From assembly GCA_035265665.1 (NCBI GenBank), contig DATFOK010000102.1, forward strand, positions 1 to 64,000: a DNA stretch of 64,000 bases, in the 5' to 3' direction. Of the stretch, positions 1-8,229 are shown piece after piece. Numbering within the stretch: the first letter of the stretch is position 1; each line of letters opens with the position of its first letter. A program made the position numbers and the translations under genes. A model generated the notes under the pieces. It was not told where the DNA came from. It saw only the letters and a program-made list of their open reading frames with translations, and did not search any database. The stretch is from DASUPK01 sp035265665. Lineage in GTDB: Bacteria > Actinomycetota > Thermoleophilia > Solirubrobacterales > 70-9.

Positions 1-306
1 CACATCCGTGTGGAGGGCAGGTCATTCGGGGACGTGCCCCTTAATCTCGAGCTCAAGCTCGAGGTCTGGGACTCGCCGAACTCAGCGGGCATCGTGATCG
101 ATGCCGTTCGGATCGTGAAGCTGGCGCTCAATCACGGTGTCGCCGGGCAGCTCGACGGTCCGTCGAGCTACTTGATGAAGTCGCCGCACAACCAGCGTCC
201 CGATCCGGCGGCGCGGGAAATGACCGAGGAGTTCATCGCTAAGTACGCCCGTCCGCGCGGGGTTCCGGCCAAGGGCAAGGGCAAGACGAAGGCCAAGGCA
301 AAGTAG
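1..306 (+). CDS. ino1: Inositol-3-phosphate synthase, C-terminal end (partial)
   Basis: The frame is open from the first base, so this is the 3' end of a gene that begins outside the window; the GTG at position 10 is internal. Ino1 synthases convert glucose 6-phosphate to inositol 3-phosphate with NAD. The piece carries the conserved family end, LELKLEVWDSPNSAG, then an IDAVRIVKLAL helix and SSYLMKSP. It finishes with a Lys-rich tail (KGKGKTKAKAK) not typical of the core family. The next gene is a glycosyltransferase/PHP fusion 22 bp downstream, so inositol phosphate may feed a glycosylinositol product; that link is inference from adjacency. Family assignment is confident from the motifs despite only about 100 residues being visible. 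Confidence 0.85.
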   Translation, partial: HIRVEGRSFGDVPLNLELKLEVWDSPNSAGIVIDAVRIVKLALNHGVAGQLDGPSSYLMKSPHNQRPDPAAREMTEEFIAKYARPRGVPAKGKGKTKAKAK

Positions 307-328
307 CTGCGAGTCGTAAGCTCGGCCC

Positions 329-2260
329 GTGAGCGCTGACTCACTGGCCATTGCCCAGGTGTCGCCGCATCCCTGGGGGAAGCGGCACGAGATCAACGAG
401 TTCGTCGCCCGTACCTCCGCCGAGCTGGTGGAGCGGGGTCATCGCGTCCTGATCGTCGCGCCGTCCGATTCCCGCCGGGCGATTCGCGAGAGCCGCCGGC
501 TGATCCGCGAGGCACAGGAGGACCCGCGCGCGCTCTGGCGTGGGGAGAGCCCGCGCGTGCTCGCGATCGGGCAGAGCATCCCGCTGCCCAGCGGCCCGCG
601 CCGGCGCCCGGCGCCGCTGCCCGTCGACGTGAGCGGCGCGCTCGAGCGTCTGCTCGGCAGCGTGCCGCTCGACGTCGTGCACGTGCATGAGCCGTTCGCG
701 CCGAGCACGGGCTCGGCCGCGCTGCGCCATTCGACCTCGCTGAACGTGGCGACCTTCCACGAGCCGGTGGAGCGGGTGCTCTCCACGCAGGTCGCCCGGA
801 TGCTGGTCGAGGTCTTCTTCGGGCGCATCGACGCGCGCACGGCGAGCAACGAGGCGACAGGGGATCTCCTACAGCGGTTCTTCCCCGGGCAGTACGAGAT
901 GATCAGGCCGGGGGCCGACGCCGCCGAGCCCGCCCTCCCCGCGCCTCCCGCGGGTCGGGTGCGGATCGCCTACTGCGCTGAGGAGGAGCGCGGCGCCCTG
1001 CGCCTGCTGCTGCGCGCCCTGCGGAAGCTGCCGGAGGATCTCGACTGGGAGGGCGTCATCTGGTTCGACGGGCCCACCGACCCGCTGGCCCGGGTCAGCC
1101 GCAGGCTCCGGGAACGGCTCCGCGTGGTGCGTCCCCGTGACGGGGAGCCCTCGGAGTTCCTGGCCGGCGCCGACATCGCTTGCCTTGCGTCCGGCGGCGT
1201 GAGGGCGGCTCCAGGCTTAGTGAGAAAGGCGTTCGCCGCCGGCGCCGTGCCGGTCGTCTCGGATCTCGAGCTCTACCGCGAGCTTGTCGGCGAGGGCGAG
1301 CGGGGCCTGCTCTTCCCGCTCGGCGACGTCCTCACGCTGGCCGCCCAGCTCGAGCGACTCTCCCGGGACGCTTCGCTGCGCGATCAGCTGCGCGCAACGG
1401 CCCGCTCCAGCGCCGAGGCCCGGCCCTGGCGCGAGGTGACCGACGCGGTCGAAGCGGTCTACGGCAGGCTGGTCGCGCGCCGCCACGATCCGACCGGGAA
1501 CCCCGAGATCCGCCGTCGGCTCCGGGGGCGCGATTACATCCACTGCGATCTACACATGCACACCGATCATTCGCCCGACTGCGCCACGCCCGCTGAGCTG
1601 CTGCTGGAAACGGCCAAGGAGCGTGGGCTCGGAGCGATCGCGATCACGGACCACAACGAGATCTCGGGTGCCGTGGAGGCACAGGAGATCGCGGCGCGGA
1701 TCGGCGGGATCAAGGTGATCCTCGCCGAGGAGGTGAAGACCGCCCACGAGGGCGAGGTGATCGGCCTCTTCTTGGGTGAGCGGATCGACCGCGGGATGTC
1801 GATGGCGGAGACGATCGCCGAGATCCGCCGGCAGGGCGGGCTCGTCTACGTCCCACACCCCTTCGACCGGCTCCACTCGGTACCGGACTACGAGAACCTG
1901 CTCGAGGTCGTCGACGAGATCGACATCCTCGAGGTCTTCAACCCGCGGGTTGCGCTGTCGTCCTTCAACGAGGAGGCCGTCAGGTTCGCGCGGAAGTACC
2001 GGATCGTCCCCGGGGCGGGCTCGGACAGCCACGTGGCCCAGGGGCTGGGCAGCGTCAAGATCCGTCTGCGGGACTTTGACGGCCCTCAGGAGTTCCTCGA
2101 GTCGATGCGCGAAGCCGACATCGTCCGCAAGCACAAGAACCTGGCCTACGTCCAGGCGCTCAAGTTCCTGCAGACGAGTGGTGGGCGGGGAGGCCGCTCA
2201 CTCGTCGCACGCGACGGGCGCCGGGCCCGCAATCGGCGCCGCTCCGCGAGCAAGAGTTGA
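329..2260 (+). CDS. PimA-like GT4 glycosyltransferase fused to PHP phosphoesterase
   Basis: 643 residues in two parts. Residues about 1-390 follow the GT-B fold of PimA-type GT4 enzymes: SPHPWGKRHEINEF near the start, VHVHEPFAPSTG, ATFHEP, and the C-terminal AAGAVPVVSDLELYREL. The two glutamates of the EX7E catalytic motif align with Arg and Lys (GGVRAAPGLVRKAFAAG), so glycosyl transfer may be lost or altered. Residues about 400-600 are a PHP metal-dependent phosphoesterase with DLHMHTDHSPD, ITDHNEI, VPHPFD and GSDSHVA, all metal-ligand motifs intact. The tail is basic. The GTG start sits 6 nt after TAAGCT (317-322), fitting a leaderless mRNA. It follows ino1 and its stop overlaps the next gene's ATG by one base. 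Substrate is unknown; PimA enzymes act on phosphatidylinositol. Confidence 0.8.
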   Translation: MSADSLAIAQVSPHPWGKRHEINEFVARTSAELVERGHRVLIVAPSDSRRAIRESRRLIREAQEDPRALWRGESPRVLAIGQSIPLPSGPRRRPAPLPVDVSGALERLLGSVPLDVVHVHEPFAPSTGSAALRHSTSLNVATFHEPVERVLSTQVARMLVEVFFGRIDARTASNEATGDLLQRFFPGQYEMIRPGADAAEPALPAPPAGRVRIAYCAEEERGALRLLLRALRKLPEDLDWEGVIWFDGPTDPLARVSRRLRERLRVVRPRDGEPSEFLAGADIACLASGGVRAAPGLVRKAFAAGAVPVVSDLELYRELVGEGERGLLFPLGDVLTLAAQLERLSRDASLRDQLRATARSSAEARPWREVTDAVEAVYGRLVARRHDPTGNPEIRRRLRGRDYIHCDLHMHTDHSPDCATPAELLLETAKERGLGAIAITDHNEISGAVEAQEIAARIGGIKVILAEEVKTAHEGEVIGLFLGERIDRGMSMAETIAEIRRQGGLVYVPHPFDRLHSVPDYENLLEVVDEIDILEVFNPRVALSSFNEEAVRFARKYRIVPGAGSDSHVAQGLGSVKIRLRDFDGPQEFLESMREADIVRKHKNLAYVQALKFLQTSGGRGGRSLVARDGRRARNRRRSASKS

Positions 2261-2916
2261 TGCACCCGCAAGGGGCCGGGGCGGGACCGAAGAAGAGGCA
2301 AGGCGCCGTGTCATCCATCACCGACGACGAGATCCGCGAGAAATATCTCGAGCGCGCGATCCGGGAGCTGAACGACCTGGGCCGGGAGTTGTCGGAGTGC
2401 GCCGACTGCCCGCGGGGCAACGTGATGCCCGTGCAGGGCTCGGGCCACCCACAGGCCGACATCCTCATGCTCAAGGGTTCGGCCACACCCTCCGAGATCG
2501 AGGAGGGGGTCGCCTTCTACGGCCGCGCGGGCAACGCGCTGATGAAGAGCTTCAAGCGGCTCGCGATCGACCCGATCGTCGTCTTCGGAACGCTCTGCGC
2601 GAAGTGCCCGCTCACCGATCCGGGGCTGGCGTCCGAGACCTGCATCGCGCGGGTCGCCGAGGAGATCGCGATCGTGCAGCCGCGCATGGTCGTCGTCATG
2701 GGGGACGAGGCCCTGCAGACGCTGAACGACCTCGAGCTGCCGCTCGCGGAGCCGATCGAGGCTCGCGAGGGCGAGGTGCAGCGTCTCACCCCGACGATCG
2801 ATGCCCTGTATGTGCCGGATATCGACGACTCGCTCGACACCGATGACGCGAAGCAGCGCTTCTGGTCGGCCTTCCGGGTGCTCGGCGAGTGGTACGACAA
2901 GCTGCCGCCGTACTAG
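2260..2916 (+). CDS. Uracil-DNA glycosylase-like iron-sulfur protein
   Basis: About 218 residues of the UDG family 4/5 fold. Four cysteines expected to hold the 4Fe-4S cluster are present: CADC near residue 45, the second Cys of TLCAKC, and ETC followed by the helix IARVAEEIAIVQP. The expected uracil-pocket motif GEGPG is replaced by KGSATPSEIEEG, and the HPSYLL motif is replaced by YVPDIDDSLD, so ordinary uracil excision is doubtful. FYGRAGN, matching the FVGRAG loop, is kept. The ATG overlaps the stop of the upstream fusion gene (TGATG). A GTG at 2308 preceded by an AGAGG-like site is an alternative start that removes a poorly conserved leader. Role may be DNA repair or nucleic-acid sensing; fold assignment is firm, activity is not. 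Confidence 0.72.
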   Translation: MHPQGAGAGPKKRQGAVSSITDDEIREKYLERAIRELNDLGRELSECADCPRGNVMPVQGSGHPQADILMLKGSATPSEIEEGVAFYGRAGNALMKSFKRLAIDPIVVFGTLCAKCPLTDPGLASETCIARVAEEIAIVQPRMVVVMGDEALQTLNDLELPLAEPIEAREGEVQRLTPTIDALYVPDIDDSLDTDDAKQRFWSAFRVLGEWYDKLPPY

Positions 2917-2968
2917 AACTCCGTCGAGAGCCTGGACCCAGGTCGTCCCAGCTACATAGACTGGCCGC

Positions 2969-3544
2969 ATGGGGTTGTTAGGGGACGCCTGGAAGGCGCG
3001 CAGCATGAAGGACCCGGTGGACGGGATTGCGCAGGTCGTGGGCTCGACCCAGCCGCCCGACTCGGCCACCTCCTCGAACGTCAACCTGACCCTGGTGGTA
3101 CAGGCGGAAGGCGTGCCGGCGACCACGATCGAGCACTCGTGCATCGCGCCCACGAAGAAGTGGCCCTACCCGGGCGAAACCCTGTCCGTGACCTTCGATC
3201 GCGCCGATCCCGATCGACTCAAGGTCCGCTGGGATGACGTCCCTGACAGCGCCGACGTCTCCCGGCAGCAGGCCGAGGCGCTCGCGGCCCAGCTCAACCA
3301 GGGCGGCACCGGGTCGGTCGTCTCTGGGGGCGGCAACGTGAACGAGATCGTCGAAGCGCTCCAGCAGGCGATGCCGGGAGCGCAGATCCAGGTTGGTGAT
3401 GCGCAGGCCGTCCCCGGGACGGGAGCCGCCGGCGACGACGACGACCGGATCGAGGAGCTCGAGTGGCTCGCGAAGCTGAAGGACTCGGGGGCGCTCACCG
3501 AGGAGGAGTTCGACCGCGAGAAGGCGCGCATCCTCGGCAGTTAG
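2969..3544 (+). CDS. SHOCT-domain protein with N-terminal beta domain
   Basis: 191 residues. The C-terminal 33 residues form a SHOCT motif (RIEELEWLAKLKDSGALTEE then FDREKARIL), a short two-helix element usually fused to other domains. The N-terminal about 90 residues look like a small beta domain (NLTLVVQAEGVPATTIEH, PGETLSVTFDRADPDRLKV). The middle is rich in Gln/Gly. The protein at 21913-22287 has a similar plan: a MGL start, then a beta domain ending PGSRFQIKADPDDTSKV. The ATG is 6 nt after TAGACT (2957-2962), so it is probably leaderless and transcribed on its own. No catalytic motif is visible; function unknown. Confidence 0.75.
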   Translation: MGLLGDAWKARSMKDPVDGIAQVVGSTQPPDSATSSNVNLTLVVQAEGVPATTIEHSCIAPTKKWPYPGETLSVTFDRADPDRLKVRWDDVPDSADVSRQQAEALAAQLNQGGTGSVVSGGGNVNEIVEALQQAMPGAQIQVGDAQAVPGTGAAGDDDDRIEELEWLAKLKDSGALTEEEFDREKARILGS

Positions 3545-3576
3545 AGAGCGCGCGAAGTCGGCAATACACTGGGTCC

Positions 3577-3762
3577 GTGGAGCTCGAGGAGCGGACAATC
3601 GAGCAGCTCCCCGACCGCTGCGACAACTGCGGCGCGCAGCTCACCGATGCCGAGAAGCAGACGGCGCTCACGGAGGGACCGCCCGGCGGCCGTGTCCTCT
3701 GCACCACATGCGCTGCCGAGGTCGTCCCCCTGGCGGAGGACGAGGAAGAGCTCGAGTCCTAG
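3577..3762 (+). CDS. Small zinc-ribbon protein
   Basis: 61 residues. It has two CxxC knuckles (CDNC and CTTC) 27 residues apart in an otherwise acidic protein, the arrangement of a single treble-clef or zinc-ribbon module. GTG start chosen because it lies 6 nt downstream of a TACACT -10 box (3565-3570), the same leaderless spacing seen for the two genes before it; an upstream in-frame extension would overlap the SHOCT gene. No partner or enzymatic domain is visible. It could be a regulator or a metal chaperone; function is unknown. Confidence 0.65.
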   Translation: MELEERTIEQLPDRCDNCGAQLTDAEKQTALTEGPPGGRVLCTTCAAEVVPLAEDEEELES

Positions 3763-3766
3763 CGGT

Positions 3767-3808
3767 ATGCGAGGGTGCTCCGAGGCGATAGCCGAGGAGC
3801 AACCCGAT
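3767..3808 (-). repeat. Intergenic stem-loop repeat, copy A
   Basis: Read on the minus strand it is GGGTTGCTCC, a 14-nt loop, GGAGCACCC, then TCGCAT. It is one of five related copies in this window. The inner stem pair is T-A here where copies B and C have G-C, so the helix is kept by paired changes. It fills the gap between the zinc-ribbon gene and the stop codon of the convergent GH5 gene. Confidence 0.6.
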
Positions 3809-5365
3809 TCAGGTGGGCCGGACTCGGCAGCTCACGTGTTTGTGGACGCCCGAACCGGGCGGACCGACGGTGACCGTGACGCTGCGCCGGCGCGGACAGG
3901 CGATGATTCTGAGCACACCCGCCTTGGGCTTCGAAGCGATCCCGCCGCCCTTCACCGAGACGCGGTAGCCGTTCGGATAGCGCGCGCGTCCGAGGAAGAT
4001 CTCGCTCTGGCGCGCCTTGAGCGCCTTCTTCGAACGCTTTCGGATCCGACGCGCGAACTTCTTCCCGCCCGGCCCCTTGGTCGAGTAGGTGAGCTGGAAG
4101 GTGCGCGTCGTGGGATCGAACCGCCAGCCGCTCGGCGTGCCCGCGACGAGCTGCGGATAGGGCTGAGAGAGGACGTCTAGCTTCGCCTGCTTCACGTTCG
4201 AGCCGGCTGGGGGCTGGCTCGGATCGACGACGATCGCCTGTACGCCGGACCCGGTCGTTGTCGGGTCGGCGCACTCGCAGTAGTGCCAGTACTGCCACGA
4301 GACGAGGTGGCGGTCGGCGAACTGGACGTTGCGGCCGATCGTCGCGAGGTCGTCCGTGGCGCCGAACTCGCTGAGCAGCAGCGCGTCACCGGTCGCCTGC
4401 GCCCGCTTGTCGGCGTTCGAGAGGACGACCTCGTCGAGTTTCTCGCAGCTCGACCCGCTGTAGGGAGGGGGTGCGAGGCCCTGGGTGCAGTAGACGTGGA
4501 AGCTGAAGCCGGCGGAACGGTCTCCGAAGTCCGGGAGGGTGGTGTCGGCGGTGAAGTTGAAAAGGACGTTCGGCTCGTACCAGATGAGTTTCTGCCGCTC
4601 GACCGCGCGGATGCGGTCGATCACCCGCTGGTAGAAGGGCCCCATCGCGCCCCGATCGAAACCGGGGCACCCCGCCGCCGCGAGGCAGGAGGCCCACGGT
4701 GTTCCCGGCCAGGGCTCGTTCATCAGGTCGAGCCCGAGCGTGTGGCGCGCTTTCACGAAGCGGGCGGCTACATGCGCCCAGGCCGCGGCGTAGCGGTCCT
4801 GGAGCCCGATGCCGCCCGGCCCAGGGTCATTGGCCCAGAAGTGGTCGTAGGCGCGGAGCAGGGCGGGCATCCCGAAGTAGTTGGCCGGGAAGCCGAGCTG
4901 CGGCTGGTTGAGCAGCCCGTCGTCCTGGACGGCCCAGTCCGGCCAGCCCTCCCCCTGGAAGCGCTCGTTGTACATGTCCTGGTGGAAATCGAGCTGGCTG
5001 AAGATCCGGTGCTTGGCGAGGATCGCTTCGGTCGCTGCGATCTGGTTCAGGTAGCCGTCGTCGTAGCTTCCGGGACTCGGCTCGACGCCGGCGTAGATCA
5101 CCCCGAGGCGAACGGTGTTGAAGCCGTGGCGCTTCAGGAAGGCAGCGTCGTCCTCGCCGAAGCCCGCCGCGGCGGGGTAATAGGGCGGGCGCTTGTAGAC
5201 CATGTTCACGCCATGCAGGATCACGACCCGGCCCTTCGCGTCGGTGATCCAGCGTCCCGAGTGGCCGAGCGGCGTCGTGGGGCCGGCCCACGCCTGCGCG
5301 CAGAGGAACGTGGATGCGACGACCGCCGCCACGGCCAACCCGACCGCTCGCCTCACGCCGGACAC
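3809..5365 (-). CDS. Secreted GH5 glycoside hydrolase (endoglycoceramidase/cellulase-like)
   Basis: 518 residues with a Sec signal peptide (hydrophobic residues 6-27, cleavage near AWAG). The catalytic (beta/alpha)8 domain covers about residues 30-370: LHGVNMVYKRPPYYP, FNTVRLGVIYAGVEP, DFHQDMYNE, then acid/base E217 in LDLMNEPWPG and nucleophile E333 in LLSEFGATDD. Those loops resemble the endoglycoceramidase branch of GH5. The last about 130 residues form a beta-rich extension with a Lys/Arg-rich stretch (GGKKFARRIRKRSKKALK). The GTG start follows CATACT by 6 nt. It probably cleaves extracellular glycans or glycolipids; the exact substrate cannot be read from sequence. It stands alone, back to back with the marR gene. 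Confidence 0.85.
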   Translation of the reverse strand: MSGVRRAVGLAVAAVVASTFLCAQAWAGPTTPLGHSGRWITDAKGRVVILHGVNMVYKRPPYYPAAAGFGEDDAAFLKRHGFNTVRLGVIYAGVEPSPGSYDDGYLNQIAATEAILAKHRIFSQLDFHQDMYNERFQGEGWPDWAVQDDGLLNQPQLGFPANYFGMPALLRAYDHFWANDPGPGGIGLQDRYAAAWAHVAARFVKARHTLGLDLMNEPWPGTPWASCLAAAGCPGFDRGAMGPFYQRVIDRIRAVERQKLIWYEPNVLFNFTADTTLPDFGDRSAGFSFHVYCTQGLAPPPYSGSSCEKLDEVVLSNADKRAQATGDALLLSEFGATDDLATIGRNVQFADRHLVSWQYWHYCECADPTTTGSGVQAIVVDPSQPPAGSNVKQAKLDVLSQPYPQLVAGTPSGWRFDPTTRTFQLTYSTKGPGGKKFARRIRKRSKKALKARQSEIFLGRARYPNGYRVSVKGGGIASKPKAGVLRIIACPRRRSVTVTVGPPGSGVHKHVSCRVRPT

Positions 5366-5399
5366 GCGGGCAGTATGCCGCTAGTGAAGAGCTCGGGGT

Positions 5400-5798
5400 T
5401 TACGCGGCGACCGGGCTGGTGCCCAGTGTCTCCGAGAGCACGGAGACGTGGGTGGGCTGGGCATCGCCCTGCGCCTTGCGGCCGGCATCGGTGATGCAGG
5501 CGAAGACACCGCGCCGATCGTGGTCGCAGACGTTGCGGCAGACGTAGCCGTCGTCCTCCAGGCGCTGCACCAACCGCGAGAGGGCGCTCTGGCTCAGATG
5601 AATCTCCTCGGCCAGCTCCTGGATGCGTCGGTGCCCCTCGGGGGAGTCGTTCAGGCGGCGGAGCACCTCGTACTCCGTGAGCGAGAGTCGGTGCTGCCGC
5701 TGGAGGGCCTGTTCGAGGGCCTCGCGGACCCTCGCGTGCTCGGACTCGAGCTCACTCCATCGCTCGAGAAGCTGATCTCTCTCCGACGCCTTAGCCAT
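5400..5798 (-). CDS. MarR-family transcriptional regulator
   Basis: 132 residues with the MarR winged helix: LTEYEVLRRL, IQELAEEIHLSQSALSRLV recognition region and a wing near DHDRRGVFACIT. The wing area has three cysteines (YVCRNVCDHD, FACI), which raises the possibility of redox sensing; that is inference. The ATG is preceded by AGGGAG and, further up, by a TATAAT -10 box on the minus strand. It is divergent from an MFS efflux gene and an inverted repeat lies between them, so it is very likely the local repressor of itself and of the transporter. Confidence 0.88.
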   Translation of the reverse strand: MAKASERDQLLERWSELESEHARVREALEQALQRQHRLSLTEYEVLRRLNDSPEGHRRIQELAEEIHLSQSALSRLVQRLEDDGYVCRNVCDHDRRGVFACITDAGRKAQGDAQPTHVSVLSETLGTSPVAA

Positions 5799-5823
5799 CT
5801 GGCCTCACTCCCTGTGGCAGGTG

Positions 5824-5883
5824 ATTATAGCAAAAGTTGCATTCGCATATTGTGTTGACACAATGCATGCATCTGCATATACT
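5824..5883. promoter_or_regulatory. Divergent promoter with MarR operator
   Basis: For the MFS gene (+) a near-perfect promoter is seen: TTGACA at 5855-5860, 17 bp, TATACT at 5878-5883. The palindrome ATTGTGT-TG-ACACAAT (5849-5864, 7-bp perfect arms) covers the -35 box. For marR (-) a TATAAT box is the complement of 5824-5829. A repressor on this palindrome would block transporter transcription. Copies of GCAT around it (TGCATGCATCTGCATAT) may extend the site. Confidence 0.82.
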
Positions 5884-5922
5884 AGCCCGAACCTTCAACT
5901 GACCACTGACGGGGAGGCCCGC

Positions 5923-7389
5923 GTGCAACAGGAGTCAGCACAGTCTTTGAAGACCAGCTTCGACGCTCGCGCCTGGTGGTTGCTCGCCCTCGTGTGCGGC
6001 GTCCTCTTCCTCGACGGGCTCGACGTCTCGATGGTGGGCGTCGCTCTGCCGAGCATCGGCAGCGAGCTTGGGCTCGAGCCGAGCTCCCTTCAGTGGGTGG
6101 TGAGCGGCTACATCCTCGGCTACGGCGGCCTGCTGCTGTTGGGCGGACGAGCCGCCGACCTGCTCGGCCGGCGCCGGGTCCTGCTCGGCGGGCTCGCCGT
6201 CTTCCTGATCGCCTCATTCATCGGCGGCCTTGCCAACGACGGGAACACCCTGATCGCGACCAGATTCATCAAGGGAGCGGCAGCGGCGTTCACGGCGCCT
6301 GCAGTGCTCTCGATCATCACGACGAAGTTCCCGGAGGGGCCGGCGCGGAACAAGGCGCTGAGCATCTACGCGGCAGTCGGAGCCAGCGGCTGGTCGCTGG
6401 GTCTCGTCTTCGGCGGCGCGCTCACCGAGCTGGGCTGGCGGTACACGTTCTTCATGCCCGTACCGATCGCCCTGGCGATCCTACTGTTGCTGCCTCGCTA
6501 CCTCGACAAGGATGAGCCTGTCCAGGTCAAGCGGAGCAGCTTCGACTTCAGCGGCACGGCGACCCTTGCGGTCGCGATGCTCGGACTCGTCTACACGATT
6601 GTCGAGGCACCCGACGTAGGCTGGGGCGCGGCTCAGACATTGCTCTCCTTCGCGGGGGTGGCGATGCTGCTGACCGCGTTCGTCCTGATCGAGCAGCGGA
6701 GCGCTAATCCACTCGTCCGGCTCGGGATCCTGAAGTCGGCGGCCCTGCGGCGCGCCAACTACGGCGCAATGGCCCTGCTCGGCAGCTGGTTCGGATTCCA
6801 GTTCATCGGCACCCTCTACATGCAGAACCTGAGGGGCTGGTCGCCGATCGAGATGGCACTCGCCTTCCTCCCGGCCGGGCTGATCGTCGCCTTCGGCTCG
6901 CCGAACGTCGGGCGTCTGGTGAGCAAGGTGGGCCCCGCCATCCCGGTGGGCGCCGGGTTGGTGAGCCTGGGTCTCGGCTACCTGCTGTTCTGGAACATCG
7001 GGGCCGACTCGAGCTACCTGACGGCGATGCTGCCGACGTTCATCCTCTCCGGGATCGGGTTCACGCTCGCCTTCGGGCCGCTGACGATCGCGGCGACGAG
7101 CGACGTCAGCGACCAGGAGCAGGGACTCGCCTCGGGGCTGGTCTATACCTCGTTCCAGCTCGGCGGAGCGGTCGGCCTGGCGGTCGCCACCGCGGTGATC
7201 GAGGCCGGCACCTCCGGCTCGGGCGCGCCGGCCGGCAGTGCCCAGGCCCTGCTCGACGGGTTCCAGCCCGGGATCATCGTGTCGATCGCGATCGCGGCAA
7301 TCGGTGCCGCCGTCACCCTGATCCCGCTGGTTCGGCGCCGCCTGCCGACGCGCGTTGCCACAGCGGCGGCCGCCGAGCACCACGAGTAG
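5923..7389 (+). CDS. MFS drug-efflux transporter, DHA2 (EmrB/QacA) type
   Basis: About 488 residues with some 14 predicted membrane segments, the DHA2 plan. Motifs: FLDGLDVSMVGVALPSI in TM1, RAADLLGRRRVLLGG (motif A) in loop 2-3, and a GASGWSLGLVFGG motif C-like segment in TM5. It should export drugs or organic compounds by proton antiport. The GTG at 5923 was chosen because GGGGAGG (5911-5917) is 5 nt upstream and because the mapped -10 box ends at 5883; the longer frame from 5821 would begin upstream of transcription. It is divergent from the MarR gene, which probably represses it. Confidence 0.88.
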   Translation: MQQESAQSLKTSFDARAWWLLALVCGVLFLDGLDVSMVGVALPSIGSELGLEPSSLQWVVSGYILGYGGLLLLGGRAADLLGRRRVLLGGLAVFLIASFIGGLANDGNTLIATRFIKGAAAAFTAPAVLSIITTKFPEGPARNKALSIYAAVGASGWSLGLVFGGALTELGWRYTFFMPVPIALAILLLLPRYLDKDEPVQVKRSSFDFSGTATLAVAMLGLVYTIVEAPDVGWGAAQTLLSFAGVAMLLTAFVLIEQRSANPLVRLGILKSAALRRANYGAMALLGSWFGFQFIGTLYMQNLRGWSPIEMALAFLPAGLIVAFGSPNVGRLVSKVGPAIPVGAGLVSLGLGYLLFWNIGADSSYLTAMLPTFILSGIGFTLAFGPLTIAATSDVSDQEQGLASGLVYTSFQLGGAVGLAVATAVIEAGTSGSGAPAGSAQALLDGFQPGIIVSIAIAAIGAAVTLIPLVRRRLPTRVATAAAAEHHE

Positions 7390-7449
7390 CTCCCTCCCGG
7401 GGCGATTCCCCGAGGCCGCGGCGATTCCCCCGCCGCGGCCTCGCCCCGT

Positions 7450-8229
7450 TCAGACGCCGGGCGCCGCCGCCTCCGCTAGCGCCGACATGTCCTCGAAGGT
7501 GGCGCTCGTCAGGGCCCTGACCACCACCGTGTCGAGGGCGCGATAGAGGGAGAGCTCCTCCTGCGCCGCGCCGGCGTTCTCGGCGGCAACTCCGACGGTC
7601 CCCTCGGGAGCGCCCTGGCGATCGAAGTGCCTGCGGTATCCCTGCTGCAGGTCGCGATAGAAGGCCTCGTCCTTGGCAAGCCGCTCCTCGGCGTCGGCGC
7701 GGACGGAGGTCCGCACGTAGCCGAAGATCGGCGGCGGTTCGCGACCCGCTTCTCTCGCGCCGTGCTCGACCCACCCCCGGGCCGTTGCGGCGAACTCGGG
7801 CGTCATCCAGTTGAAGAAGACCCCGTCCCACTCGGCGCCCCCGAAAGCGCACATCTTCGGGCCCATCGCGGCCAGGACCAGCCGAAGGCCGGGCAGCGTC
7901 TCGCGAAGCCCGGGCAGGGCCTCCCTCATCGCGGTCAAGGGCTTCTCGGTGACGCCCGCGCCGAGGCCGAGCCAGAGGCGGTCCCGGTCGAGGGCGAAGC
8001 GTTCCATGTCGGAGACGATCTCGTCCGGCGAGTGCCGGTCCAAGGCGATCACCCCGACGCCGAGGTCGATCCGGTCGGCGCCCTTAGCGTACTCCGCCAC
8101 CGTCTCGAGACCCTTCGCCCCGGGGATGTCGCTCGACCACATCGAGCTGTAGCCAAGCTCCTGGCAGCGGCCCGCCAGGGGGCTCGCGATCTCGGGGTCC
8201 AGGCCAGCAGTTACCCCGAAGCCCCTCAA
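7450..8229 (-). CDS. F420-dependent luciferase-like oxidoreductase (LLM class)
   Basis: 259 residues of the bacterial luciferase/F420 reductase (TIM-barrel) superfamily: the short start FGVTAGLDPE, LGYSSMWSSDIPG, RIDLGVGVIALDRHSP, DRLWLGLGAGVT and FFNWMTPEFA. Such enzymes reduce or oxidise diverse substrates with coenzyme F420 or FMN; the substrate here is unknown. The TTG at 8229 was chosen: it overlaps the stop of the upstream methyltransferase gene (TTGA) with a GGGAG site 8-9 nt before it. A longer frame to 8298 lies wholly inside the upstream gene and lacks family similarity. It is the second gene of a two-gene minus-strand unit. Confidence 0.78.
   Translation of the reverse strand: MRGFGVTAGLDPEIASPLAGRCQELGYSSMWSSDIPGAKGLETVAEYAKGADRIDLGVGVIALDRHSPDEIVSDMERFALDRDRLWLGLGAGVTEKPLTAMREALPGLRETLPGLRLVLAAMGPKMCAFGGAEWDGVFFNWMTPEFAATARGWVEHGAREAGREPPPIFGYVRTSVRADAEERLAKDEAFYRDLQQGYRRHFDRQGAPEGTVGVAAENAGAAQEELSLYRALDTVVVRALTSATFEDMSALAEAAAPGV

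Noticed and set aside
5821..5922. Upstream start for the MFS gene at 5821
   Set aside because: It lies before the mapped -10 box; the GTG at 5923 has a strong ribosome-binding site.
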